Source of the DNA: CAVSUB01 sp963730995 | GTDB taxonomy: Bacteria; Acidobacteriota; Vicinamibacteria; Vicinamibacterales; 2-12-FULL-66-21 | Direction of reading: 5' to 3' | Length of the DNA stretch: 64,000 nucleotides | Assembly: GCA_963730995.1 (NCBI GenBank) | Contig: CAVSUB010000013.1 | Coordinates: 124,001-188,000 of the forward strand | Part shown: positions 53,912 to 62,827 of the stretch, piece after piece | Layout: the number at the start of each line of letters is the position of its first letter | How positions within the stretch are numbered: position 1 is the first letter of the stretch | Program-made: the position numbers and the translations under genes | Notes under the pieces: model-generated | What the model saw: only the letters and a program-made list of their open reading frames with translations | The model's database searches: none | Told to the model about the DNA's origin: nothing

Positions 53912-56755
53912 CCGGTGGAGACTGCTCGAGCGGATTTATCACGAGACCGTCGAGCGGCCCGTCGCGGAGCGCCGCGCGTTTCTCGATTCGGCGTGCGCGG
54001 GCGACGAGACCCTCCGCCAGGAGCTCGAATCGCTGCTTGCGACGAATGGTCTGTCGCTGCTCGACAAGTCAGCGCTAGATGTCGCGGCTCGCGACCTGGT
54101 CTCGGATCGTGCGCCATCATGGGTCGGACGAACGATCCGTGGCTACGAGATTCTCGCGCTCCTTGGCGCAGGAGGCATGGGCGACGTCTACCGCGCGCGC
54201 GATCGATCGCTCGGGCGCGACGTCGCGATCAAGGTGCTGCCCGACGAGGTCTCGAGAGATCCCGAACGGCTCAGACGTCTCGAGCGTGAGGCGCGCATCC
54301 TCGCCGCGCTCAATCATCCGAACATCGCCACGCTGCACGGCCTCGAGAAGCACGAGGATCATCCCTTTCTCGTCATGGAGCTCGTTCCGGGGGAGACGCT
54401 CGCTGAGCGCTTGCGGCATGGCGCCCTTCGCGTTCGCGAGGCGGTCGACATCTGCCGGCAGATCGCTGAAGGGCTCGAAGCGGCGCACGACTCGGGTATC
54501 GTCCATCGAGACCTCAAACCGGCAAACATCACGATCACGCCCGACAAGCGTGTGAAGCTGCTGGACTTCGGCCTGGCGAAGGGCGTAGCCGCATCGGACA
54601 CCGACGCCGAACCGACGGTCGCCGCGAGTGACGCCACTCGAGAGGGCATGATGCTCGGGACACCGGCCTACATGAGCCCTGAACAAGCGCGTGGGCAGGT
54701 GGTGGATAGCCGCACGGACATCTGGGCGTTCGGCTGCTGTCTCTACGAATGTCTTACGGGCCGACGTGCGTTCGACGGCACTACGGTCACAGACATACTT
54801 GCAGCGGTCCTCGATAAAGACCCGGACTGGAGCACTCTGAGCGATGGAGTGCCTCACGGCGTCCGCACGCTGCTTCGCCGAACGCTCGCAAAGGACTTTC
54901 GACAGCGTCTCCAGCACATCGGAGACGCACGACTGGAGCTGCAGGAGATTGGGAACGACACGAATCAGCCGTCGGCTGCCGGCTGGTGGCGATCGCGCGC
55001 AGTGCCGGTCCTTCTGGCTGCGGCCGCCCTTATTGCGATCGCCGTGGGACTGGCTTCCTGGCTTGGAGGGCAGCGGCTGACGGCGCACACCGAGAGCACC
55101 GTCGCGCGTCTGTTGCTGAAGATCGAGGGAGAGACGGCCAGCAACCTTCGACTCTCGGTCAGCAGGTTCTTCGCGCCGTTGGCCCTCTCACCCGACGGCA
55201 TGCGGCTCGTCTTTCATGCAGGCGGCAACGGGCGATCCCAACTCTATGTTCGAGAGCTGTCAGGATTCGAAACAAGACCCATCCCGGGTACCGAAGGGGC
55301 AACGACGCCGTTCTTCTCACCCGACGGCCAGTGGATCGGCTTCTGGCGAGCAGAGGATCGTATCCTCCGCAAAGTCTCGCTGTCCGGCGGTTCTCCGATC
55401 GAAATTGCTCCGACCGAATCACCGCTCGTTGCGCTCTGGACATCGAACGACGAGATTGTGATCGAAGGGTTCGCCCAGAACGGGGAACTGTGGTCGATCC
55501 CCGCCAGCGGCGGCACTCCCAAATCCATCGACGTGAGAGACCGCGCCGACGGCGAATACATTTCACTGCGAGCGCGAGTGCCGGGGAGCAACGACCTTCT
55601 CGTCGCAAGCACAGGTGCCGACGGAACCTGGCTCGATGTGCTGTCGCGTGAAACGGGAAAGAGACGACGCTTGCTGCGCGGCGGCAGGAACAGACCAGCG
55701 TTTTACACAAGGACGGGCCATCTCGTGTACTCGGACGGCAATACGCTCCTGGCGGTGCCTGTGAACCGGAGGTCCGAGCCCATAGGCGATCCAACGGTCG
55801 TCCTGCATGGCATCGATCAAGCGTATCTGCACTCGAACGTGGGGGTGTCCGATAACGGCACTGTGATCTATGTACCCGTCGATCGTGTCCGCGAGGCAGA
55901 GCTCCTCTGGCTGGACCGTGAAGGGAACGCCACTCCTGTGCCCGGCGGTCGAGCGCCGATTCTCTCCGCTTCCCTTTCGCCAGATGGCCAGGAGGCGGTG
56001 GTTGATCTTGTCGTAGGAACGAAGGAACAGGGATGGGTCTTCGATCTGGAGCGGGGGACAAAGCGGCTGCTCGTCTCCGAGGACTACGGCGGTCCAGCGA
56101 TCTGGAACCGGGATGGCAACTTCATCACCTACGCATCAGGGCGCGACGGCAACGTCGTTTATCGGACACGCGCGGATGGGACCAATTCCGCCGAGTTGCT
56201 CATGCGTCGGGATTCTTTGTGATACCTGAGGATTGGTCTCCCGACGCCAGATCTCTCCTGTTCAGCGAGTACACAAGTCGCGGCGACACAGACATCTGGA
56301 TCTACTCGGCTGGCAAGGCGACACCACTAATCGCGACTCCGTTCAACGAGGCGTCCGCGAGGTTTTCGCCCGATGGCCGCTTCATCGCCTTCGATGCCGA
56401 CGACGGCGGCGTCAGCCACGTCTATGTGCAGCCGTTTCCGGGTCCTGGTCCCCGGACCGCCATTTCGGCCGAGGAGTCGGGCTCGCCTGCATGGATTAAC
56501 GGAGGACGACAACTCTTTTTTCAGAGTGCCGGGCAGATGAAGGTCGTGGACGTGCAGACGCAGCCAGTCCTCCGGATCGGTCAAGCGCGACCGCTCAACG
56601 AGCGACGCGGTCTTCCGAGTGGGATCATGCCTTCGCCTGACGGACGTCGGTTTCTGATGCGCTCTCCAAGGGCCATGGAAGGGCCGATCGAGCTGCGAAT
56701 CGTTCTCAATTGGTTTCAGGAGCTCGAACGGCTCGCTCCGCATCCTCAGCGCTAG
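53886..56755 (+). pseudogene. Transmembrane Ser/Thr kinase with propeller (ECF partner 3), no standard start codon and one frameshift
   Basis: About 955 codons. The family's N-terminal segment (DRWRLLERIYHETVERP) is present and overlaps the end of the sigma gene, but from the upstream TGA (53883) to 54177 there is no ATG, GTG or TTG in frame; ATG 54177 lies inside the glycine loop. The kinase domain is otherwise complete: LLGAGGMGDVYRARD, VAIKVLP, IVHRDLKPANI, LDFGLAKG, AYMSPEQARG, DIWAFGC. A membrane helix (PVLLAAAALIAIAVGLASWL) and propeller follow. A one-base shift near 56207 moves the last propeller part (FVIPEDWSPDARSLLFSEY to the stop at 56755) into another frame. Confidence 0.85.
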
Positions 56756-56848
56756 TTATCTACACTTGCGCCGCTGATGGCGCTCCACGCAGCGGCTCGA
56801 CACTACGCTGCGCATGCCATACGGGCGAGCACATACACTTCGTCGAAC

Positions 56849-57225
56849 AAATCTCCCGGAGGGCCAGGGCCGAATCGGGAGGTGGGGGAGGGGATTTTAT
56901 TGGCTCGGCGGAACCCTGGGTGGTGGTTCGACTTCAGCGTCCACACGGAGCGAGCTCGCACACAACGGCAAGCGTCACTTGCATCCGCAGCACTCGAGGT
57001 GTCACCGGCCATATCACGGTGCTAACCACGGGGCGTTCTCTCGGTGGGACATGCGCTGATTTGTTCGCAGTCGCTGCGAAAGACGTGGATGACGGGCTGA
57101 GGAGGTGCCGAGTGCTCTCGGATGCCGCCACGTCGCCGCCTTCCTGGCGTAATCGCGTCCGAGTCGGCTGGGAGGGGCTCGCTGGGCGCGACCAAGGGCC
57201 CGTCTACACTACGGCGTTTATCGAG
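56849..57225 (+). repeat. Dispersed repeat module B, copy with tail of A
   Basis: Begins with the tail of module A (AAATCTCCCGG, GAATCGGGAGGTGGGGGAG) and continues through B (TTGGCTCGGCGGAACCCTG, ACACGGAGCGAGCTCG, CGAAAGACGTGGATGACGGG). It closely follows the order at 2900-3260. It ends about 40 bases before the attC site. Confidence 0.8.
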
Positions 57226-57263
57226 ACGTTTGGCGAGCCCGCTCGTCGCATCGTGTTTCGACG

Positions 57264-57324
57264 GTCTAACGTTCTGGCGTAAGCTGCGGCGCGCAGCGCC
57301 GTCAGCTTCACGCCCTTGTTGGGC
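57264..57324 (-). other. attC: Integron attC recombination site
   Basis: On the minus strand: R'' box GCCCAAC (57318-57324) and R' box GTTAGAC (57264-57270), both fitting the consensus RYYYAAC/GTTRRRY. Between them GGCGTGAAGCTGACGGCGC and GCGCCGCAGCTTACGCC form a perfect 17-bp stem with exactly two bulged bases, G and A, in the first arm, as expected for the extrahelical bases of attC. It begins 25 bases after the stop of the GNAT gene, in the correct orientation to be its attC. Confidence 0.85.
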
Positions 57325-57349
57325 AGCTCCTGTCGGCACGCCTTGACAC

Positions 57350-58210
57350 TCATCGTAATAGGACGAGTGAGTAGTCTCCAATACGGCGAAATCCGATCGC
57401 TTCGTAGGCTCTCGCTGCGCTGGGGTTGTTCGTGAACAGGACCGCGCGCGATGAGCCTCGGTCACGCGCCACGAGGAGCGATGCCGCGACAGCCACTTTG
57501 GCAAAACCACGCCCGCGGAGCGCTGGCGGGGTGTAGATACCCCCGAGCTGAACAATATCTGGGAGTGCGGCGTTGAAAGCCGACAGCGAAACAGGCGTGT
57601 TTTCCACAACGGCGACCCACGCATTTCCTTCAGCAATCTGCGCGTCGAGAAACTCCTCGGAGCGTCGCCGGGTGCTCGGAGAATCGGTTGCCCCCAGAAG
57701 CTCGATATCGTACGCGAGTCGCCATGCACAAAGAGCGTCGCGTTCCTCTGGACGCGGAGGTCGGCACACCACCGTTCCGTTGGAAAGTGGTTCTGGAACG
57801 ACGAGTTGTGATAGATCGAGTGCGTACAACCACTCGGCTCCATCCAACGCCACATCGGCGCTATCGAGTTCCAGTTCAGACCGTGCCTGACGTACCTGTT
57901 CGAGCGGTCCCGACAGGCCCGTGACCGGACGTCCGCTCCATTCCACGGCAGCGCGTGCCAGTTCAGCCGCGTGCTCAGGCGCTTGCAGCAGGAGGATGCC
58001 GTTCCAGCAGTGTGCCGCGACACCGACCACACGGTCGTCGCGAAAGGCACCCGCGTAGTTTGCCTCGCCTCGCAACCCCTGATAGGTCAGCCCCGCACGC
58101 CGCACATTCGCACGCAGGAACATCGAGCTGTCACGATGCAAAGCGAGGAATGTTTCGAGCAACGATGTGTCAGCTGCTGTGAGGGGACGTTGTTGTACCA
58201 GGTCGTTCAT
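57350..58210 (-). CDS. GNAT-family acetyltransferase carried as integron gene cassette
   Basis: 286 aa from ATG 58210. Two acetyltransferase-like halves: the N-terminal half (LLETFLALHRDSSMFLRANV, YAGAFRDDRVVGVAAHCWNG) lacks the CoA loop, the C-terminal half has it: LGGIYTPPALRGRGFAKVAV, and ends with NNPSAARAYEAIGFRRIGDY. Two-domain GNATs of this sort acylate small molecules or amino groups; the substrate is unknown. Directly after the stop lies an attC site, and 13 bases before the start is GTTGGGC, an R'-box-like sequence, so the whole unit looks like a ~960-base cassette. GNAT genes are common integron cargo. No integron integrase gene is seen in the window. Confidence 0.85.
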   Translation of the reverse strand: MNDLVQQRPLTAADTSLLETFLALHRDSSMFLRANVRRAGLTYQGLRGEANYAGAFRDDRVVGVAAHCWNGILLLQAPEHAAELARAAVEWSGRPVTGLSGPLEQVRQARSELELDSADVALDGAEWLYALDLSQLVVPEPLSNGTVVCRPPRPEERDALCAWRLAYDIELLGATDSPSTRRRSEEFLDAQIAEGNAWVAVVENTPVSLSAFNAALPDIVQLGGIYTPPALRGRGFAKVAVAASLLVARDRGSSRAVLFTNNPSAARAYEAIGFRRIGDYSLVLLR

Positions 58211-58228
58211 GTGTTGTTGTCTGCCCAA

Positions 58229-58250
58229 CTACTAGTCTGTCTAGTAGGCC
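58229..58250 (+). other. Short perfect hairpin at the 5' end of the GNAT cassette
   Basis: CTACTAG-TCTGT-CTAGTAG, directly adjoining GCCCAAC (58223-58229, which on the minus strand is GTTGGGC). It may be the stem of a degenerate preceding attC, but is much shorter than a normal site. Confidence 0.4.
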
Positions 58251-58283
58251 GACCGGCATATCTCGGACGACCTTGCGAGGCTG

Positions 58284-58407
58284 GCAGCATAACGCCAAAA
58301 CGGCCTGCTCGAAGAATGTGCACAACTTCGTGTCGCGACAGGCACTTGTCGAGGAAGCGGGCTCCCGTAAGGCCTTGATTAGGCCGACCTGCATAACACC
58401 CCGCCGG
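58284..58407 (-). repeat. Block with shared ends, copy 2
   Basis: On the minus strand it starts with GGCGGGGTGTTATGC and ends with AGGCCGTTTTGGCGTTATGC, like 42946-43098; the interior is different. It lies just upstream of the GNAT cassette. Confidence 0.45.
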
Positions 58408-58460
58408 GTCGCCGCATAGCACGGCTGATCGGATCCGTCCTGAGAAGTCGTCGAGTGTTT

Positions 58461-58775
58461 ACTAATTCCGCATCAACGCACCCACGCACCGGTACTCATT
58501 GGGCGTTTTGTACAGGGTCATGAAGAAAGTGAATAGTGAAGGTGAAGAGCCGGCTCCTATTTCTTCTTCCTATATAAATACAAATGCATCCTGTATTTTC
58601 ATTTATCTAGGACAAGAGTGTAGTAACCCCCTTTTACCTTCACTCTTCACCACCCTGCGGGCCGGGCAGGTGGGGCAGGTACCCGAAACTCAGGCCATTT
58701 TTTGTGGGCTTATAGAAATCTCTCAGGGGCGGGGGTCCGAAAGGGGAGGTGGGGGAGGAGGTTTTCAGCTCCGTC
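58461..58775 (+). repeat. Dispersed repeat module A, copy 2
   Basis: Same order of blocks as copy 1, with the AT-rich loop nearly identical (ATATAAATACAAAT, GTATTTTCATTTATCTAGGA). The arms (about 58520-58546 and 58631-58652) differ from copy 1 but match each other better: GTGAATAGTGAAGGT against GTGAAGAGTGAAGGT. The tail ends in GGGAGGTGGGGGAGG. Confidence 0.85.
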
Positions 58776-58892
58776 GACGGGGCGAAAAGGATCCTAACGT
58801 AGTCCTGTGGTGGGCGGCCAATTGCTTTCAGCTGGCCCGCTTGCGAAGACGCAACCGACTCGCGCCCCACGAATCGCCGGCTCCAATCGCTG

Positions 58893-59273
58893 TTAGCCGG
58901 CAACGCCGGTCGGTTCTCCGAAGCGGATGCGATGCCCGTCCGGTGTGCGGATGCTGAACTCGCGCAGGCCCCACGGTTCGGTCGCAGGTTGGGACAACAC
59001 CTCTGCTCCTCGCTCGGCGACTTCCGCATAAAACTGATCGACGCCCTCGACGATCAGATACGCCACGTACGAGTGGTCCCCCAGCTCGCTTGCTGGCTTC
59101 TCGCCAGTACATTCGCCAAGCATGATCTTGAACGCATCCCGCGACAGAAAACTCCAGCCATCCGAACCGTCGCCGAAATCCCTGCGAAATCCGAGTACGT
59201 CGACATAAAACCGCGTGGATGCTTGCAAATCACGTACGGCAAGAACGCAACGGGAATCCACGATGCGATGCAT
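58893..59273 (-). CDS. VOC-family (glyoxalase/bleomycin resistance-like) protein
   Basis: 126 aa from ATG 59273. First module: CVLAVRDLQASTRFYVDVLG, FRRDFGDGSDGWSFL; second: SYVAYLIVEGVDQFYAEVAE, GLREFSIRTPDGHRIRFGEP with the terminal Glu metal-ligand position. Possibly a lyase or a binding/resistance protein. It lies between a module A and a module B repeat, in the same order in which A and B adjoin at 2650-3305. CGTTAGCC upstream and GGCTAAC at the stop recall attC boxes, but no stem supports them. Confidence 0.8.
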   Translation of the reverse strand: MHRIVDSRCVLAVRDLQASTRFYVDVLGFRRDFGDGSDGWSFLSRDAFKIMLGECTGEKPASELGDHSYVAYLIVEGVDQFYAEVAERGAEVLSQPATEPWGLREFSIRTPDGHRIRFGEPTGVAG

Positions 59274-59451
59274 GGTGCCCTTCCTCGGTGGTACCAGTGT
59301 CCGGCTAACGACTCCTGAAGTGGACGCCGAGCGTCTTCTGCACCCAACCGCGGCCGGTCTGGCGCAATGTCCTCTGCGGCAACTCCAAGAGTGGCCGGAT
59401 GATAGCATCGTGCTGCGCTACACGAGCCGTCTTTTGGTTGCCTACATACGA

Positions 59452-59738
59452 CACACTGAGCGAACTTTCACAACTGAAAGTGTCGCCGGCATCCACAGCA
59501 CTCGAATGAGGTATCACCGCAACAGCACGATACTGACCACGAGGCGTTCCTGACGCTCGGAAGCGCGCTCATTTGTTGGCAGTCGCTACGAAAGACGTGG
59601 ATGACGCGCAGAGAAGGTGCCGGATGCTCTGGAATGCTGCCAGTCGCCGTCTTACTGGCGTAATCGCGTCCGTGTCGGCGCTCCGATGGGTTCGCTGGGC
59701 GGGACCAAGAGTCCGTCTACACTACGTCTTTCGGGACC
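59452..59738 (+). repeat. Dispersed repeat module B, copy upstream of the VOC gene
   Basis: Similar to 2985-3255: CATCCACAGCACTCG, GACCACGAGGCGTTC, ATTTGTTGGCAGTCGCTACG, AAAGACGTGGATGACG, GAGAAGGTGCCGGATGCTCT and TCGCGTCCGTGTCGGCGCTC in the same order. The stretch 59739-60085 after it holds no recognisable gene. Confidence 0.8.
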
Positions 59739-60085
59739 AAACCTGCGCCCAGTGACGTAGCGAATCGTGCGAATCAGGCGGACAGCACACGGACAGGCCG
59801 CCACAAAACCGCGATCCGGCAGTGTCTTACATCGGGCTCGTCCGGTTAGCGACTCACCGTCAGCGAAAACGCCTGGCGCTCGTCAAAGCCTAACCCAACA
59901 TTGCGTGAGCGGATCACCCCAGCCACCCTCGCCTTCGGTTGTGTTGTCATGCCTGTTGTCAAGTTCTCCGGAGCGGAACGGCTGATGAGGTGTTCGGCGT
60001 GCGGGCACGTTGACGCCGGAACGGCAGAAGGGTAGCATCTACCGTTTCGTTCCCGTCATCGCGCATCTTTCGAAAGGCGGGTCCC

Positions 60086-60844
60086 GTGGGCCGAGCGACC
60101 CTCATCCTCGGCGTCATCCTGGCGCTGACACTGACAGCCTGCAGCAACCGCAACACTCCGACAACACCATCCACAGCACCGTCCACAACACCATCCTCAA
60201 CAACAACGTTCGCGTTCGGCGGACAAGTGTACGACGTAATCGTCCGTCATACCCTTCCAGTTTCGGTGGAGCGTCACGGAATACCTGGGGCAACCGTCTC
60301 CGTCGCTGAGGGTCCCGACGCGGGGAAATTTACGTCCACGGACGGCTCAGGAAACTACAGCTTAACCGGTTTGCAGCAATCCACTTCGCCGCCGCCTGCA
60401 GGTGACCTCATCAAGATCGTCGTGTCCGCCACGAACTACGTGTCGGCAATCAGGACCCTGCCCCCGGGGTCACGTCAAACCCTGGATGTTTTTCTGAGCC
60501 ATCCCGATACAATGAGTACCTTTCACGTAACAGGCACCGCCACCGACGACGATGGCGCCCCAGTGCCAGGTGCGACGGTCACCATCCGCCTTTATCGCGG
60601 TCCCATCCCTTATCCATCCTTCGCAGCCGTAACCGACAGCAGAGGCTCCTACCGCATCGACTTCGAGGCGACCCATGTCGGGCCAGCCCTCGCATTCGCA
60701 CAAGTGAATGCCGATAGTCCCGGTTACAAGCATTTTTGCGATGGTCTCTTTCCCGCGTCTTACGATGAGAACAGTCAGAAGATATCAGAGGATCTGTACC
60801 TGTATCGGATCAAGGACCTGCCGACGGTGTGCGATGAGTTCTGA
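60086..60844 (+). CDS. Lipoprotein with carboxypeptidase-regulatory-like repeats
   Basis: 252 aa from GTG 60086. Signal peptide with lipobox (VILALTLTAC), a Thr/Pro/Ser-rich linker, then two beta-sandwich modules of the carboxypeptidase regulatory/CNA-B-like type: GIPGATVSVAEGPDAGKFTS with GSGNYSLTGL, and GAPVPGATVTIRLYRG with DSRGSYRIDF. Such modules bind or display; no enzymatic domain is present. Outer-membrane or surface location expected. The next gene, 50 bases on, is a paralogue, so the pair is probably an operon. Confidence 0.75.
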   Translation: MGRATLILGVILALTLTACSNRNTPTTPSTAPSTTPSSTTTFAFGGQVYDVIVRHTLPVSVERHGIPGATVSVAEGPDAGKFTSTDGSGNYSLTGLQQSTSPPPAGDLIKIVVSATNYVSAIRTLPPGSRQTLDVFLSHPDTMSTFHVTGTATDDDGAPVPGATVTIRLYRGPIPYPSFAAVTDSRGSYRIDFEATHVGPALAFAQVNADSPGYKHFCDGLFPASYDENSQKISEDLYLYRIKDLPTVCDEF

Positions 60845-60894
60845 ATGGTCGCCAGCGTCGATCAACCCCGGCGAAGAGTCACGGGAGAAGGACA

Positions 60895-61653
60895 ATGCGA
60901 GAGTATGTTGCGGATCGCGGAATTCGGCGCCAGTGGTTATGTCTGGTCGCGCTCGGATCCATAGTCGCAACAGGCTGCAGCTCCAGTACGGCGCCAAGCC
61001 CACCTGCGGCGCCTGATGTACGGACACTACAGACGATTCAGCTATCGGGCGTTGCTTTCGACGATGATGGTGCGCCCGTTCCTGGCGTCACCGTATTGAT
61101 TTTTCCCGCGGCCGTGGGAGGCCAAAGGGCTGCTCCGGTCACAACCCTCACTGATGCCAATGGCACGTACAGCATTGCGCTTGACACCCTGAGCCTTCCG
61201 GGGTGCGTAAACCCGGGAGTCTCGATTCAGACCGAGAAGAATGGTTACGAGTCCGACCCCCACTACGGCCCCCTTTGTGGATCGCCAGGTGCGTCGACAT
61301 TCATTCAAGACCTGCGAATTTACCGGATTCGTTACGTGCCGGTCGGTCAGTCTGCCACAATCGACGTGAAGCCAGGCGATCCGAATTGCGATCCCGGTGA
61401 CGAATATGGCCCTACTTGCCGTGCAGTCCACATTACCGGACCGCCCGGTGCAATGGTCGCGATCCAGGCGTCGGCGAGCCCATCAACAACGCAGGCCCAA
61501 ATAAGGGTGGATGAGACTTCGACGACGTGCTGTTCGTTAGCGACTACCGCGAGCGTGCCGGCCAACGGCGAAATCCGCGTGTATCTTGAGATGCATTGGC
61601 CTGCTTCCTTGATGACACATTCCTTCACGCTCACGAACGCCATCCTTCCCTGA
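60895..61653 (+). CDS. Lipoprotein with carboxypeptidase-regulatory-like module, paralogue
   Basis: 252 aa, ATG 60895 with GGGAGAAGG upstream. Lipobox (GSIVATGC), one regulatory-like module (SGVAFDDDGAPVPGVTVLIF, TDANGTYSIALDTL) and a Cys-containing C-terminal beta domain (VHITGPPGAMVAIQASASPS). The FDDDGAPVPG block is nearly the same as TDDDGAPVPG in the upstream gene, suggesting local duplication with divergence. Confidence 0.75.
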   Translation: MREYVADRGIRRQWLCLVALGSIVATGCSSSTAPSPPAAPDVRTLQTIQLSGVAFDDDGAPVPGVTVLIFPAAVGGQRAAPVTTLTDANGTYSIALDTLSLPGCVNPGVSIQTEKNGYESDPHYGPLCGSPGASTFIQDLRIYRIRYVPVGQSATIDVKPGDPNCDPGDEYGPTCRAVHITGPPGAMVAIQASASPSTTQAQIRVDETSTTCCSLATTASVPANGEIRVYLEMHWPASLMTHSFTLTNAILP

Positions 61654-62057
61654 TCTCGGAGGTGAGCTTGGAGCGCGGTTCTTTTCGCAATCGAGCGTTC
61701 TCACAGCAATGAAGCCAGATCGAAAGAACGGTGGAGTGGTGCGAGGTGACCCTGCCGGCATAAGTCGCGAGAAGAATGCGCGCTGATGGATCCGATGTTC
61801 GGCACTTAACCGACGCGCCGTTTGAAGAGGGCACGGTGGCATGGGCGCCGCTGCATCGATAGTCGCTGATCAACGGTGCGAACCAACTGATCGCGTCGCT
61901 ATGCCGATGAGGCAATTCTCACCTGCCGCGACCATTCGACAAGCGGTGGCCGGCAGCAGCGCGACCTTGCCAAATGCCTTCACAACGTGGTGCGGTAGAT
62001 AGCAGGTCTTTGCAAAAACCGCAGACGGTTTCGCCTTGGAATGGAGATCGATGATCC
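61654..62057. other. Gap without a recognisable gene
   Basis: Short overlapping frames only. The end holds the sequence preceding the lipoprotein start at 62058. Confidence 0.4.
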
Positions 62058-62827
62058 ATGAAGTGCCAATACCCGCGAATCAGCATGCTCGTTATCGTTG
62101 AAATTTCAGGCCTTGCACTTTTTGCCGGGTGCGGAGACAGCAGCGCCCCGACGCTTAACGGCCGTCGACACTGCATCAGCCGATAAGCATTACGTTGTTC
62201 TTCAGCAATAACTGGTCGGGTGGGCCGTGCCTTCAGATCGGTGGCACGGGGCAGTTCGGCGCGAGAGTGTCTTGCGCGATCGGCGTCACGTGTCCGTCCT
62301 TGGCCGGCAGCCAGAGCGTTACCTGGAGCGTCGCCGGTAGGGGCTGCTCTGGTGCAAGCTGCGGAACCATTGATGCCACCGGAAAATACTCCGCGCCGGC
62401 GACCGTCCCCGATCCGGCGACTGTGATGGTCAGAGCCACATCGACTCTAGATTCGCGGTGGTCCAACACTGTGCCGATTGTAATCGTCGCCGTTGCAGGC
62501 GAATCCTTTTCCTTCTCTGTCAGCCCGAGTGGAGTCGCGTTCGGCAATCAGATGCTTAACACGACGGGCGCCCCGAACAGCGTCACGCTGACGAACACGG
62601 GGAGCGAGCCACAGCCGGTGTTCGGCAGGGTCAATGGCTCTCCGGTTATTTGGCAGGACTTCACGCTGACAAACGATTGCCCATCGAAAATTGCCGTGGG
62701 TGCGAGCTGCACATTCAACATCACGTTCAGGCCGAGTGCCACAGGTAACCGCATCGCCTACCTCATGTTTGACGGGGTCTTCGATGAGGAGGGCAGTGTC
62801 AATCTGATGGGCGCGGGAACTAATTAA
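62058..62827 (+). pseudogene. Lipoprotein with Ig/ASH-like domain, frameshifted after the signal peptide
   Basis: The start (ATG 62058) encodes a lipoprotein signal, LVIVEISGLALFAGC, and 20 more residues, then stops. In another frame, beginning right after a TAA at 62156, the mature protein continues: TLFFSNNWSG, VTWSVAGRGCSGASCGTIDA, YSAPATVPDPATVMVRATS (a bacterial Ig-like pattern) and SVSPSGVAFGNQML, NSVTLTNTGSEP, CTFNITFRPSATGNR (an ASH/choice-of-anchor-D-like domain). So one indel near 62150 separates signal peptide and body. Probably a surface-adhesion type protein if intact. Confidence 0.65.

Noticed and set aside
58840..59310. attC-like boxes around the VOC gene (CGTTAGCC upstream, GGCTAAC at the stop)
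   Set aside because: The boxes deviate from consensus and the intervening sequence does not form the expected stem.
59888..59894. GCCTAAC, a consensus R'' box
   Set aside because: No GTTRRRY box follows within 150 bases and no stem can be drawn.
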